64,000 nt of DNA, taken from positions 1-64,000 of the forward strand of contig JADLDO010000036.1 in NCBI GenBank assembly GCA_020846635.1. The letters run 5' to 3'. The notes under the pieces are model-generated. The model did no database searches, was not told the DNA's origin, and saw nothing but the letters and a program-made list of their open reading frames with translations. The DNA comes from Caldilineaceae bacterium. Its GTDB lineage: Bacteria; Chloroflexota; Anaerolineae; Caldilineales; Caldilineaceae. The position numbers and the translations under genes are program-made. Positions 8,825-17,980 of the stretch are shown here, piece after piece. The number at the start of each line of letters is the position of its first letter. Position 1 is the stretch's first letter.

Positions 8825-10117
8825 ATGAGTACCATTCCTTATGCGGCGACAAAGAGGTTTGTTTCAGCCCGACCGTCCTTTGTGCATACCGTGAGGACGA
8901 TCTTGTTGTGGCTGCTGGCCGCAATCGGCGTTGTTCTGTTTGTATTTCCTGTCCTGCTTTTGTGGATAGGTACGGCTGTGCCACGGTATCTCACCATTCT
9001 TTTGTTGCTTGTCGATGTGGGGCTGATCATTCTGCTTGCTCGAACGGGACACAACCTGGGGACTGCCCTGGGGCTCATGGTAGCCTTGTTTGTGGTGGCA
9101 GCGGTGGCGATTGTGGCCTCGCAAGCCTTTGCGGCGACGCCACCGATTCTGGATTCCAGCGGCAAGCCGCTTGCCAACAGCATTGCCGTGATGGAAAAGG
9201 TTGAACTCGGCGGCAGTGAGCAGTGGATCACCATTCGCGGCAAGGATGTCAACAAGCCGGTTCTGCTCTACCTCGGCATCGGCGGGCCGGGGGCCGGTGG
9301 GTTTCCTGCCAGTGCCTTGACGCTGGCTCCTTTGGAGGAACATTTTGTCGTCGTGAACTGGGACCAACCTGGTACAGGCAAATCGTATCATGCTGTGCCG
9401 ATCTCGACGCTGACCATCGAGCGTTTTGTCTCTGATGCGCACGAACTGACACTGCTGCTGCGCGAGCGGTTCCAAGAAGAAAAGATCTATGTGTTCGGCC
9501 TCTCCTGGGGCACGATTCTTGGCATCAAATTGGTGCAGGAGTATCCAGAGCTCTATTATGCCTATGTTGGGAATGGGCAGATGGTCAACACCACTGAGAA
9601 TGACCGGCTCGGCTATGAGATCGCGCTCAACATTGCTGCTGAAACGGGCAACATTCGCCTAGAAAAGCAACTGCGTCGCAATGGCCCGCCTCCCTACAGC
9701 GGTGAGGGCATGGCGATGAAATATGCGGTCTATAACAATGTCCTGTTCCGCTATATGGATTCGGCTACGCTCGAGCTGATCTTGTTGCTTGTACCGCAGA
9801 TGGCACATGAGTACGGGCTGGTGGACAAGGTAAACTTTGCCCGCGGCCTGATCGAGTCGTTTGCCGTGGTCTACCCGCAATTGCGTGACCTGGACTTTAC
9901 GACACAGGCTGCCAGCTTGCGGGTGCCTGTCTATTTTCTTGTGGGGCGCGGCGACATCAACGCGGTGGCATCGTTGGTGGAGCGTTATTACAACATGCTG
10001 CAAGCGCCGCGCAAGGAACTGATTTGGGTTGAGGGTGGACACGGTGCTACGCCAGAGCAGATTGCGGATACGATGGTGAACAAAGCTCTAGCGGAGACTT
10101 ATCCTAAAGGTCATTAG
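8825..10117 (+). CDS. Membrane-anchored alpha/beta hydrolase (S33 iminopeptidase-like)
   Basis: 430 residues. Three hydrophobic segments occupy about residues 20-110; the catalytic domain follows and probably faces outside. The oxyanion/HG-like region YLGIGGPGAGG and the DQPGTGKS loop resemble proline iminopeptidases. The nucleophile elbow is GLSWGT, the acid is likely Asp in LVGRGDIN and the base His in EGGHGATP, so the triad is complete. I start at the ATG at 8825, eight bases after AAAGG; an upstream TTG would add seven residues. First gene of a four-gene plus-strand run of membrane proteins. The substrate is unknown. Confidence 0.85.
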   Translation: MSTIPYAATKRFVSARPSFVHTVRTILLWLLAAIGVVLFVFPVLLLWIGTAVPRYLTILLLLVDVGLIILLARTGHNLGTALGLMVALFVVAAVAIVASQAFAATPPILDSSGKPLANSIAVMEKVELGGSEQWITIRGKDVNKPVLLYLGIGGPGAGGFPASALTLAPLEEHFVVVNWDQPGTGKSYHAVPISTLTIERFVSDAHELTLLLRERFQEEKIYVFGLSWGTILGIKLVQEYPELYYAYVGNGQMVNTTENDRLGYEIALNIAAETGNIRLEKQLRRNGPPPYSGEGMAMKYAVYNNVLFRYMDSATLELILLLVPQMAHEYGLVDKVNFARGLIESFAVVYPQLRDLDFTTQAASLRVPVYFLVGRGDINAVASLVERYYNMLQAPRKELIWVEGGHGATPEQIADTMVNKALAETYPKGH

Positions 10118-10142
10118 GGTTTCATTCAAGGAGCAGTGAACC

Positions 10143-10988
10143 ATGCTGCGTACCTCTCTGCGCCCCTTTTATCTACTCGGTACTTTGATTGCTGTGCTGC
10201 TTGCGATCACGGCTGGCGCCGGTGTGCTCATGGATGGTCTTTACCGGCCATTTCTGGATGAGCCATTGGTCGCGTTCCAGTTTTTCCAGGATCTCCTGTC
10301 GCTGCTCTTTGCGCCACTCTTGGTGATGGTGATGGTGTGGACAGATCGAGGTTCGCTGCGTGCCTTTGTCATCTGGAATGGGCTGTTGGTCTATGCTGCC
10401 TACTACTATGCCTTCTACTGCTTTGGCTTTGTCTATACACTCTATTATCCGCTCTATCTGGCTGTGATGGGGCTGGCGACTTTTTCCCTCGTTGGCTTGT
10501 CGAGCAACGTCGATCTCCAGTTCTTTCGTGCGCGGGTTAGCGAGAGGATGCCCGTCCGCCTGGTCAGTGGGGTGCTGGGGATGACGGTACTCTTTGTGCC
10601 GATTTGGTTGAGCATGATGTTCCAGGGAATTCGAACAGGGCAGGTGGGTACAACGGATCTTGTATTTGTTCTTGATCTGGCCTTTCTGATCCCGGCGTGT
10701 GTGTTTGCCGCTGTGCAAATCTGGCGGCGTCGCCCCGTTGGCTACCTGTTTAGTGGCCCACTGCTCTTCAAGGCTACGGTCTCCGGCATCCTCCTGATGG
10801 GTGGGGAGTTCTTGAAGATGCAGCGCGGGCTTCCGCCAGCCCTGGATCAACTCGCTATGTATCTCTTTTTGGCGACTGTGGGCCTCGTTGGGCTGGTGTT
10901 ATATCTGCGTAATCTAGGTGATGTGCCGGAGCAGAAGAATATGCGCGCTGCCACGCGATCCCTCAAGCGACAAGGCCGGTTGGCGTAG
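10143..10988 (+). CDS. Polytopic membrane protein, function unknown
   Basis: 281 residues with about eight hydrophobic segments spread along the whole chain (for example LIAVLLAITAGAGVLM, LYLAVMGLATFSLVGL and FLATVGLVGLVLYLRNL) and a short basic C-terminal tail (RSLKRQGRL). No family motif was recognised. It starts 25 bases after the hydrolase gene with AAGGAG upstream, so the two are probably co-transcribed and may work together at the membrane. Confidence 0.75.
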   Translation: MLRTSLRPFYLLGTLIAVLLAITAGAGVLMDGLYRPFLDEPLVAFQFFQDLLSLLFAPLLVMVMVWTDRGSLRAFVIWNGLLVYAAYYYAFYCFGFVYTLYYPLYLAVMGLATFSLVGLSSNVDLQFFRARVSERMPVRLVSGVLGMTVLFVPIWLSMMFQGIRTGQVGTTDLVFVLDLAFLIPACVFAAVQIWRRRPVGYLFSGPLLFKATVSGILLMGGEFLKMQRGLPPALDQLAMYLFLATVGLVGLVLYLRNLGDVPEQKNMRAATRSLKRQGRLA

Positions 10989-10992
10989 TGGG

Positions 10993-11029
10993 CGAGTAGC
11001 GTATGTTCCGGCACAACATACGCTACTCG
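10993..11029. repeat. Perfect 15-bp inverted repeat between operon genes
   Basis: CGAGTAGCGTATGTT (10993-11007) and its exact complement (11015-11029) are separated by 7 bases. It directly follows the stop of the membrane-protein gene. No T-run follows on the plus strand, so it is not a classic terminator; it may be an mRNA-stabilising or partial stop structure within the operon. Confidence 0.6.
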
Positions 11030-11076
11030 AAGCGGTATGTCATGAGCAAAACGAATAGGATTGAGGTACGACTGAT

Positions 11077-11898
11077 ATGGCTACCATCCCTTTTGCAAAC
11101 ACACGTCGCATGGTAGCGCGCCGCCGGCGCGCGAATGGCTACCTTGTCACTGCCGGTATTCTAGCGGGGCTCGTTGTGCTTGGCTGGGCGGGCTTGCATG
11201 TTTCCCCGGCACCGTTTGCTGCAGTTACGCTGCCGGCTGCGCCACCTGAAATTGTTCCTCTACCCACAGGTTTACCTGTGCCTGTGGAGCGTTTCTACCG
11301 GGAACTCTATGGGGACGAAGTGCCTGTGATCCGGTCTGCGGTGATCACAGGGCGCGGCACGATGCGCATTGCGCCCTTGTTCAACCTGACTTTTCCTGCG
11401 CGTTTCCGCTTTACCCATGAGGCGGGTCGCAGCTATCGTCACTATATTGAGGTGACCTTCTTTGGCATGCCTGTACTCAAGGTCAATGAGTATTATGTGG
11501 ATGGCAAGGAACGCCAGGAGTTGCCGTGGGCGGTGGCGACGGACAATCCAAAGCTAGACCAGGGTGGCAACGTGGGCATGTGGGCAGAGATCATCCAGTG
11601 GCTTCCTTCTGTCCTGCTTACCGATCCTCAAGTGCGCTGGGAGCCGGTAGACGATGACACAGCGTTGCTTGTGGTGCCATTTGGCGCGGATGAGGAGCGA
11701 TTTGTCGTTCGTTTTGACCCAGTTGGCGGGGGAGTCCAGTATTGGGAAGTGATGCGTTATTTGAATGGCGAGGGTGAGAAAACGCTTTGGGTCAACGGCA
11801 CCTGGTTTGACGATGGAAGGCCCTGGTTCGTCGTCAAGGATGAAGAAGTAGTGTACAACGTTGCGGCAGATACATCGGTGACGGTCAAAGGGCCATAG
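11077..11898 (+). CDS. Exported or membrane-anchored protein of the DUF6544/DUF6920 type (tentative)
   Basis: 273 residues. A basic N terminus (ARRRRANGY) precedes one hydrophobic segment (about 23-42), giving an N-terminal anchor or uncleaved signal. The rest is a soluble beta-rich domain with GRGTMRIAPLFNLTFPARF and SYRHYIEVTFFGMPVLKVNE. These features recall a family of uncharacterised lipoprotein-like domains, which I name only tentatively. The ribosome site is GAGGT. The gene is in line with the hydrolase cluster, 88 bases past the previous gene, with a hairpin between. Confidence 0.6.
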   Translation: MATIPFANTRRMVARRRRANGYLVTAGILAGLVVLGWAGLHVSPAPFAAVTLPAAPPEIVPLPTGLPVPVERFYRELYGDEVPVIRSAVITGRGTMRIAPLFNLTFPARFRFTHEAGRSYRHYIEVTFFGMPVLKVNEYYVDGKERQELPWAVATDNPKLDQGGNVGMWAEIIQWLPSVLLTDPQVRWEPVDDDTALLVVPFGADEERFVVRFDPVGGGVQYWEVMRYLNGEGEKTLWVNGTWFDDGRPWFVVKDEEVVYNVAADTSVTVKGP

Positions 11899-11952
11899 GG
11901 CGTCTAGCATGTGAACACGTCGATCTGCGTTTGGTGCAAAGGAGAGAGAAAG

Positions 11953-12240
11953 ATGTTCGCTGCGATCCTTTCGGAGAAGATGGTGCTTGTCCTTGTAACT
12001 CTGCTCGGTATGGCGTTCTGTTCGGCGGGCATTGGGCAGGTGGCGGCGCGTGGGGAATGGCTGCACCCAATGTCCATTGCTGCGTCGGTGATGGGCGTAC
12101 TTGTGCTTGGCATTGTCGGGGCCGGATTGTTCGACTTCAAGCTGCCACTGATTGATTCGACACGCGCTGCAACGATTGCGGTCATCGTCATTGTGATTGC
12201 TAAGGTGGTGCTTACGCAAGTGCATCGCCTGATCGCATAG
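11953..12240 (+). CDS. Small three-helix membrane protein
   Basis: 95 residues with three hydrophobic segments: MVLVLVTLLGMAFCSAGIG, an Ala/Gly/Val-rich central one, and ATIAVIVIVIAKVVL. No known motif. The ATG at 11953 follows AGGAGAGAGAAAG; an upstream GTG at 11911 would add 14 residues without a good ribosome site. Last of the four-gene membrane cluster. Confidence 0.65.
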   Translation: MFAAILSEKMVLVLVTLLGMAFCSAGIGQVAARGEWLHPMSIAASVMGVLVLGIVGAGLFDFKLPLIDSTRAATIAVIVIVIAKVVLTQVHRLIA

Positions 12241-12568
12241 AGTAGCCCTTGCTTTCGCGTGACATTGGGCTAGCCCGGTTGATGGTGACTGCGCCCTATC
12301 ACGGTATAATGTGTCGAGCGGCACTGCGCTAGCGCAGTGCCGCTCGACTTATCGGATGATGACAGGTGCTTCTGCGCAGCGCGCTCCAAGAGAGAGGGCC
12401 AGCGCGGAAGCAATTGTCATTTCTGGCTGACAGCAGCGTGCGAACGATAGACCCAGCCATCATCGTTCCCTTCCATTTCTCGATTCCCCAAGACACAGTG
12501 GGTTCTTAGCATGCATCGTTGGCCGGTGATTTCCGGTTGCCCTCTGGGTAATCTGGAGAGGTTGCGCT
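12241..12568. other. Intergenic region with a TATAAT box and a large palindrome
   Basis: 328 bases without a gene. It contains TATAAT at 12305-12310, immediately followed by a perfect 36-bp palindrome (12313-12348). The rest up to the GGAGAGG ribosome site of the 12569 gene shows no further clear signal. Confidence 0.5.
12313..12348. repeat. Perfect 36-bp palindrome
   Basis: GTCGAGCGGCACTGCGCT (12313-12330) is followed directly by its exact reverse complement (12331-12348), with no spacer. Weak T content follows on the plus strand. It may end the upstream membrane cluster or act as a protein-binding or processing site. Confidence 0.7.
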
Positions 12569-15028
12569 ATGCCTGTTGTGTTTTATGTGTTTGGTTTTTA
12601 CTTCCTGATGTCGCTCGTCCTCACCTATCCGCTGGTCATATCCCTGGGAAGCGCTGTAAGTGACCCTGTTGATCCAATCCTAAACACATGGATTATGGCC
12701 TGGGAGCATCATGCACTGCTGACCCAACCGCTTCAAATGTGGAATGCGAATATCTTCTATCCATATACGCGCTCACTGCTCTATTCAGAGACGATGCTGA
12801 TCCCCTCGTTCACGTTGTTTCCGGTTAGCGTCGCGATCGGTAACCCAATTTTGACGCATAACTTGCTGGTATTGCTTGGCTTTACGGCGACTGGGACCAG
12901 TGGCTATCTGATGGGGCGCTATCTCTTTCGAAGTCATTGGTCTGGTCTAGTGTTGGGGAGCGTGTTGGCTTTTAATAGTTTCAGCTTGAGCAATGTCGCG
13001 CAGGCACAACTTCTTCACCTGGAATGGCTGCCGCTGGCGCTGATCTATCTTGGGAAATTGCTCGAACGGCCCCGCTTGCGTTTTGGTCTCTTGTTCGCAT
13101 TTTTCCTGGCAGCCCAATTTTATACAGTCATCTACTATGGACTATTCGGTTTTGTCATTGTCGGGATTGTGGGCGGCGGCGGCTGGCTTCTGAAAGAATT
13201 TCCGGCGCGTGGCCTGCGCTGGCGCGCTTTGGGGATGCTTGTCGGAAGTACGCTGTTTGCACTCATGCTCTGTCTGCCACTGGGGCTGGCGTACTACAAT
13301 CTTAGCCAAGAGCGAGGTCTTGCGCGCACATTGGCGGATGCCTGGCCCTTTTCCGCTTCGCTGGAGATGTGGATGACTGCCCCGCCACACAATCTTCTCT
13401 ATGGTGGGTTAATTGGAAATGAACTCCCTACACTGGGCTTTTATTCCCTTGATGCTCTTTTCCCTGGTCTGTTCCTGCTCGTGGTGGCGGCATCCGGCCT
13501 GTCTCTGTGGTTTCTGGATTCATCTGCAATCGGAAAAAGATCTGCCCTGCATGGTATAGGGGGTGGTGCGCTACGTTATCCTCTGTTTTTGCTGCTGGGG
13601 ATCGCGTTCTTTTTCGTTCTATCACTCGGCCCCTTTCCACAGATGCAGAGCTTGCAGCCGAATTTTGATCAACGCTTGCCCTATGCCTGGGTGCATGAGT
13701 GGGTGCCAGGTTTTCAGGCGCTGCGCGCACCCGGTCGCTTCGCGGTTATGGTGTTCCTCGGTCTTGGGGTTGCCTCGGCGTACTTGGTTACACGTCTGCG
13801 CTGGCGCGCGCTGCAAGTCTCTGTGCTTGTGCTGATTTTGGTAGAGGCTTTGTCAGTGCCGACGGATGCCCTCTATGTCCCCACAATCGATGCGCATCGC
13901 CGTACAGCCTATGAATGGCTGGCCGCACAGCCTGAGACAGTCTACCTGGAGATGCCAGTCTATCGCTTTGGTGAGGGGGAGGCCGATCGCTGGCTGGAGA
14001 GCCAATTTGGGAGCATATTGCATTGGCAAAAGACGCCGGTTGGTTACAGCGGCTTCTTCCCGGCACACCATAGCGATTTGCTTCTCTTTGTGTCACACTT
14101 TCCCGCTGAAAGCGTTGTTACTTTCTTACGGGCACTAGGGGTGGAATGGGTCTTGCTTTACCCCGCGCGCTATTCTCTGGAAGAGTGGCAATCGATTCAG
14201 TCTGGAATTGGAGAGCAGGGGTTGGAGACTCGACAGTGGGGGGATGTATGGGGAGTGCATCTCTCATCCCTCCAAGCGGAACTCCCGAAACAGACTTATT
14301 TCATTCCCGATCAAGCGCAGTTGCGGGGCAGGCTGTCCGTGGCTGCGATTTTTACGAGTGATCGTCCCACGCCGATCCTGCCTAACAGCCTGTTGGGCGA
14401 CATAAGCGCCGAATGGTGGAACGGGGATGGACGTGTGCTTGTGAGCAAGAAAAGTTACCAGCCTCCATTCTTTGTTGATCCTGTCGCGGTGGCGACTGTT
14501 CCAATTGCAGTGCCTCCAGTAGAGGGAAGTTATACGTTACAATTATATTCACAATTATATTCATCACGACAGGAGCAACTGCTCGCAACGGCAGAGGTAA
14601 CTGTGATGGCTGATGCTGCTGCGCCAGAGGTTACGCTGCTGCCTGTGCAGGGTGTTAGCGCAGGTGTTGTGTGCGAGGAAGGAGAAGCACATCTCGAGGT
14701 AATATTACGCACAATCGGATGGTATGAGAGGCCCTTTACCCTCAGCGCCCGTATTTTGGACGGGAGTGATACAGAAGTGGCGCGCAGTCGCGCGGATGTG
14801 GAATTTGTGGCGCAGAGGCCGCGCACCGACCTGCTTACGAGCCATGCCTATAAGCTTCCGCTTGCAGAAGTGCCCGCTCCCGAACATGGGGCGCTTACTG
14901 TTGACCTGATCGCCTACCAGTGGCAGCAAGAGGCTGAACGGACAGTTGCCAGGGCCTTTGTCACAGCCGACGGCTCGGTGGTCAATACTTTACAGCTTCC
15001 GCTGGCGCGATCCTCCGGCTGCGAATGA
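12569..15028 (+). CDS. Large polytopic membrane protein, GT-C glycosyltransferase-like
   Basis: 819 residues. The first ~440 contain about ten membrane segments separated by polar loops. The first loop has an acidic SDPVDPILNTWIMAWE motif, as found between TM1 and TM2 in lipid-linked sugar (GT-C, YfhO/ArnT-like) transferases. The remaining ~375 residues form an external domain with Asp/Glu-rich beta-type sequence. A role in sugar transfer to envelope polymers follows from the fold resemblance and is not proven. It starts with GGAGAGG upstream. It stands alone between the membrane cluster and the aldolase operon. Confidence 0.65.
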   Translation: MPVVFYVFGFYFLMSLVLTYPLVISLGSAVSDPVDPILNTWIMAWEHHALLTQPLQMWNANIFYPYTRSLLYSETMLIPSFTLFPVSVAIGNPILTHNLLVLLGFTATGTSGYLMGRYLFRSHWSGLVLGSVLAFNSFSLSNVAQAQLLHLEWLPLALIYLGKLLERPRLRFGLLFAFFLAAQFYTVIYYGLFGFVIVGIVGGGGWLLKEFPARGLRWRALGMLVGSTLFALMLCLPLGLAYYNLSQERGLARTLADAWPFSASLEMWMTAPPHNLLYGGLIGNELPTLGFYSLDALFPGLFLLVVAASGLSLWFLDSSAIGKRSALHGIGGGALRYPLFLLLGIAFFFVLSLGPFPQMQSLQPNFDQRLPYAWVHEWVPGFQALRAPGRFAVMVFLGLGVASAYLVTRLRWRALQVSVLVLILVEALSVPTDALYVPTIDAHRRTAYEWLAAQPETVYLEMPVYRFGEGEADRWLESQFGSILHWQKTPVGYSGFFPAHHSDLLLFVSHFPAESVVTFLRALGVEWVLLYPARYSLEEWQSIQSGIGEQGLETRQWGDVWGVHLSSLQAELPKQTYFIPDQAQLRGRLSVAAIFTSDRPTPILPNSLLGDISAEWWNGDGRVLVSKKSYQPPFFVDPVAVATVPIAVPPVEGSYTLQLYSQLYSSRQEQLLATAEVTVMADAAAPEVTLLPVQGVSAGVVCEEGEAHLEVILRTIGWYERPFTLSARILDGSDTEVARSRADVEFVAQRPRTDLLTSHAYKLPLAEVPAPEHGALTVDLIAYQWQQEAERTVARAFVTADGSVVNTLQLPLARSSGCE

Positions 15029-15136
15029 GTATTTGAAAATAATAAACCAGGCTAACCCGCCTGCCTATGCAAAAGTACGTGCATGCGGTATCCTTAGCAG
15101 GGCCAACTATTAACTGAAAACTGGAAGGGGTCGTTG

Positions 15137-15943
15137 ATGAAGAGTCGCGCTATACAGGCATTGCGTCAGAAATTGGCTGCCGGCAAGTCTGTCTATGGGT
15201 TGTGGGTCACGCTAGAGTCGGCTAGCATTACGGAGATGGGTGTTGCGTTGGGTCTTGACTGGATTGTGATTGACGCGGAGCATGGTCATTTGGATTGGCA
15301 CGACATCCTTGAACATGTGCGCGCCGCAGTTCGCAGCGATACGGTGGTGCTGGTGCGGATCACCGAGTTGAATGGCGGTTTGATCAAGCGCGTGCTGGAT
15401 ATTGGGGCTGATGGCGTTGTTGTGCCCTGGATTGAGACCACCGAGCAGTTGGAGCGCGCCGTTGCCTATTGCCATTACCCGCCTAAGGGGCTGCGCGGCT
15501 TTGGGGCAGAGCGCGCGACTGGTTGGGGCAAGGCTGTGGCAGAGCATGTGGCTGAAGCCGACGATCATGTGCTGGTGGTTCCCATTATTGAATCGGTGCA
15601 GGGGGGGCAAAACATCCAGGCGTTGGTTGCTGTGCCGGGGGTCGAACTCTTTTTCTTTGGCCCCGCCGATTTTTCGTCAACCGCGGGCTATCCGGGACAA
15701 TGGGAAGGGCCGGGCGTGGCTGAACAGATTTTGGCGGCGAAGGATGTCATTCGCGCCGCTGGAAAGCATTGTGGCCTATTAGCCTCGAATAACGCCAACC
15801 TGCTTGAACGACAAGCGCAAGGCTTCCGCATGTTGGGGCTGGGGATCGATGGTGGTCTCTTGATGCGTACGCTGCAAGAGTCGCTGGAAAGCGTCGGACT
15901 CAACTCTACGATCTCAGCCGCTTTCACAGTTGTGAATAGCTAG
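15137..15943 (+). CDS. HpcH/HpaI-family 2-keto-3-deoxy acid aldolase
   Basis: 268 residues, a class II metal-dependent aldolase barrel. Typical motifs are WIVIDAEHGHLD (catalytic His), VVLVRI (substrate Arg), VPIIESVQG (metal Glu) and LFFFGPADFS (metal Asp). The family reversibly cleaves 2-keto-3-deoxy (or 4-hydroxy-2-oxo) acids to pyruvate or another 2-oxo acid plus an aldehyde. The ATG at 15137 follows GGAAGGGG. The D-2-hydroxyacid dehydrogenase 19 bases downstream suggests a sugar-acid pathway; the exact substrate is not determinable. Confidence 0.9.
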   Translation: MKSRAIQALRQKLAAGKSVYGLWVTLESASITEMGVALGLDWIVIDAEHGHLDWHDILEHVRAAVRSDTVVLVRITELNGGLIKRVLDIGADGVVVPWIETTEQLERAVAYCHYPPKGLRGFGAERATGWGKAVAEHVAEADDHVLVVPIIESVQGGQNIQALVAVPGVELFFFGPADFSSTAGYPGQWEGPGVAEQILAAKDVIRAAGKHCGLLASNNANLLERQAQGFRMLGLGIDGGLLMRTLQESLESVGLNSTISAAFTVVNS

Positions 15944-15962
15944 CCCATTGTCGAGGTGCAAA

Positions 15963-17021
15963 ATGGCAACGACTGTGCAACGTACTTTTCGTGTCGCGCT
16001 GACGGGTGACTTTTATAATGCAGCCGGCGAGATGCCGTTTAAGGATATGGGGCTTTCGGTGCTGGATGCCGATCCGCAGGTGGCCTATTTCCCGTTGGGG
16101 GAGAATCGTTCCGAAATTGGCGCAGAGCAGATCAAGGATGCCAACGCGGTCATTGTGCTCGCGCCGAGAGTGACGCGAGAGACGTTGGCGCAAGCAGAAA
16201 ATCTGCTGGCGATTGGGCGCTTTGGCGTTGGCTATGAAAATGTTGATGTGGATGCCTGTACAGAGGCTGATGTGCTGGCCTTTATCACCGCGGGCGCTGT
16301 CGACAGATCGGTGGCGGAAGCGACGGTTGGCTGGATGCTTGCCTTGAACCATCACACACTCGCCAAAGATCGAGCGGTGCGGGCAGGTGATTGGGATGCG
16401 CGGACACGCTATATGGGGTCGGAATTGCGCGATCGTACCTTTGGTAGCGTAGGGCTGGGCGGCATTGCGCGCGAAACGATCCGGCTGCTCAGCATCTTTG
16501 GCATGAAGCAGCCATTGGCTTTTGATCCTTTTGTGGACGAGGCGACTGCGGCTCGATTGGGTGTCAAGCTGGTGAGCCTGGATGAACTGCTTGCCAACGC
16601 CGATTTTGTCTCGCTGCACTGCCCACTGACTGAACAGACCCGCGGTCTGATTGGCGCGCGGGAATTGGGGCTGATGAAACCTACTGCGTACCTGCTTAAC
16701 ACAGCGCGCGGGGGAATTGTGGATGAGGATGCGCTCTACGAGGCAGTAGAGAGCGGGCAAATTGCGGGTGCGGCGATTGACTCGTTTGTGGATGAGCCGA
16801 TCCGGTCGCCACATCGCTTTGGGAAGCTGGAAAATATGCTGCTGGCTCCCCACTCGATTGCCTGGACAGACGAACTCTTTCGCGATATTGGGCAAGCTGT
16901 CTGTCAAGGTATGGTGGATTTGGCCTATGGTCGCAAGCCGCAGAAGGGCGTGCTGAACCCTGAAGTGTTAGAGCGGGCTGGTTTTCAGGAGAAGTGGCGA
17001 CGGTTGCAGCTTGGGGGGTGA
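15963..17021 (+). CDS. D-isomer-specific 2-hydroxyacid dehydrogenase
   Basis: 352 residues. NAD(P)-binding motif VGLGGIARE, catalytic Arg in LLNTARGGIVDEDAL, Glu in DSFVDEP and His in LAPHSIAWT are all present, so it should be active in reducing 2-oxo acids or oxidising D-2-hydroxy acids. I start at the ATG at 15963 behind GAGGTG; an upstream TTG adds five residues. Co-transcribed with the HpcH-type aldolase, whose product could be its substrate (inference). Confidence 0.92.
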   Translation: MATTVQRTFRVALTGDFYNAAGEMPFKDMGLSVLDADPQVAYFPLGENRSEIGAEQIKDANAVIVLAPRVTRETLAQAENLLAIGRFGVGYENVDVDACTEADVLAFITAGAVDRSVAEATVGWMLALNHHTLAKDRAVRAGDWDARTRYMGSELRDRTFGSVGLGGIARETIRLLSIFGMKQPLAFDPFVDEATAARLGVKLVSLDELLANADFVSLHCPLTEQTRGLIGARELGLMKPTAYLLNTARGGIVDEDALYEAVESGQIAGAAIDSFVDEPIRSPHRFGKLENMLLAPHSIAWTDELFRDIGQAVCQGMVDLAYGRKPQKGVLNPEVLERAGFQEKWRRLQLGG

Positions 17022-17044
17022 TGGGACGGAGATGCTAGCGGGAG

Positions 17045-17064
17045 GGACGCAATCCATTGCGTCC
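17045..17064. repeat. 8-bp hairpin after the dehydrogenase gene
   Basis: GGACGCAA and TTGCGTCC with a TCCA loop, just ahead of the larger convergent terminator. Confidence 0.4.
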
Positions 17065-17082
17065 GTACCCATATGAGAAAGA

Positions 17083-17125
17083 CCTTCCCGGAAGCGGGGA
17101 ACCCGCTGGGCCGCTTCCGGGAAGG
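17083..17125. terminator. Terminator between convergent dehydrogenase and fabI genes
   Basis: Perfect 15-bp arms CCTTCCCGGAAGCGG (17083-17097) and complement (17111-17125). On the minus strand the stem is followed by a T-rich run (TCTTTCTC), fitting termination of fabI, whose stop is 11 bases away. It may also stop the plus-strand operon. Its core TCCCGGAAGC recurs in the hairpin at 63478-63508. Confidence 0.7.
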
Positions 17126-17135
17126 GTGTTGGGCG

Positions 17136-17945
17136 TTATTCTTGAGATTGGGCAGCGGCCTTTTCCATGCGGTCGGTGTCGGGCGCGCCCATGATGTGAT
17201 AGCCACCATCGACGTAGAGCACTTCTCCCGTGATCTGTTTGGACCAGTCACCGAGGAGGAAGCGGGCTGCATCGCCGATATCTTCTTGTCCTACGTTGCC
17301 CAAAGGCGCCACTGCGCCGACATAGTTCAGGCTCTTGCGGAATCCGCTTACGCCGGAAGATGCCAATGTCTTGATTGGGCCGGCGCTGATGGCATTGACA
17401 CGAATGCGCTCTGGCCCGAGATCCCACGCCAGATAGCGTACGGTTGCTTCCAGTGCGGCTTTGGCAACCCCCATGACGTTGTAGTTTGGCGTCACCTTTT
17501 CGGCCCCATAATAGCTCAAGGTGAGGATACTGCCGCCTTTGGGCATGAGCGGCATGGCGCGCTTGGCAAGGGCAATGAGGCTATAGCAACTGACATCAAG
17601 GGCGATGCGAAAGCCGTTGCGCGTGGTGTTGCTAAAGCGCCCGCTTAGTTCTTCGCTGGGCGCAAAGGCAATTGCATGAACTAAGAAATCGAGCGTGCCA
17701 AAGTGATCCGAGGCCTGGGTAAAAAGGTGGTCGACGGCTTCATCGTTGGTGACATCGCATTCGGCGACGAACTTGCTGCCGACGCTTTCGGCCAATGGTT
17801 CGACACGCTTCTTCAGAACCTCACCCGCATAGCTAAATCCTAGCTCTGCACCTTCCTCATGCAAAGCCTGAGAGATGCCCCAGGCGATAGAATTCTTGTT
17901 GGCTACACCAAAGATGATGCCTTTTTTGCCTGTGAATAATCCCAT
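17136..17945 (-). CDS. fabI: Enoyl-[acyl-carrier-protein] reductase (NADH), FabI
   Basis: 269 residues, short-chain dehydrogenase fold. Catalyses the last reduction in each round of fatty-acid elongation. The FabI signature is present: cofactor loop [13 protein letters not shown], catalytic Tyr155 and Lys162 (YNVMGVAK) with Tyr145/Tyr146 ahead, and the flexible loop [14 protein letters not shown] place the start at 17945, where GGAGGA precedes the ATG; a longer frame to 17996 adds 17 residues without support. It is a lone minus-strand gene. A 10-bp inverted repeat lies in its upstream region and could be an operator or leader structure. Confidence 0.96.
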   Translation of the reverse strand: MGLFTGKKGIIFGVANKNSIAWGISQALHEEGAELGFSYAGEVLKKRVEPLAESVGSKFVAECDVTNDEAVDHLFTQASDHFGTLDFLVHAIAFAPSEELSGRFSNTTRNGFRIALDVSCYSLIALAKRAMPLMPKGGSILTLSYYGAEKVTPNYNVMGVAKAALEATVRYLAWDLGPERIRVNAISAGPIKTLASSGVSGFRKSLNYVGAVAPLGNVGQEDIGDAARFLLGDWSKQITGEVLYVDGGYHIMGAPDTDRMEKAAAQSQE

Positions 17946-17980
17946 GATCCGTTCCTCCGCGGAGTATATCAGTCTCTTAT

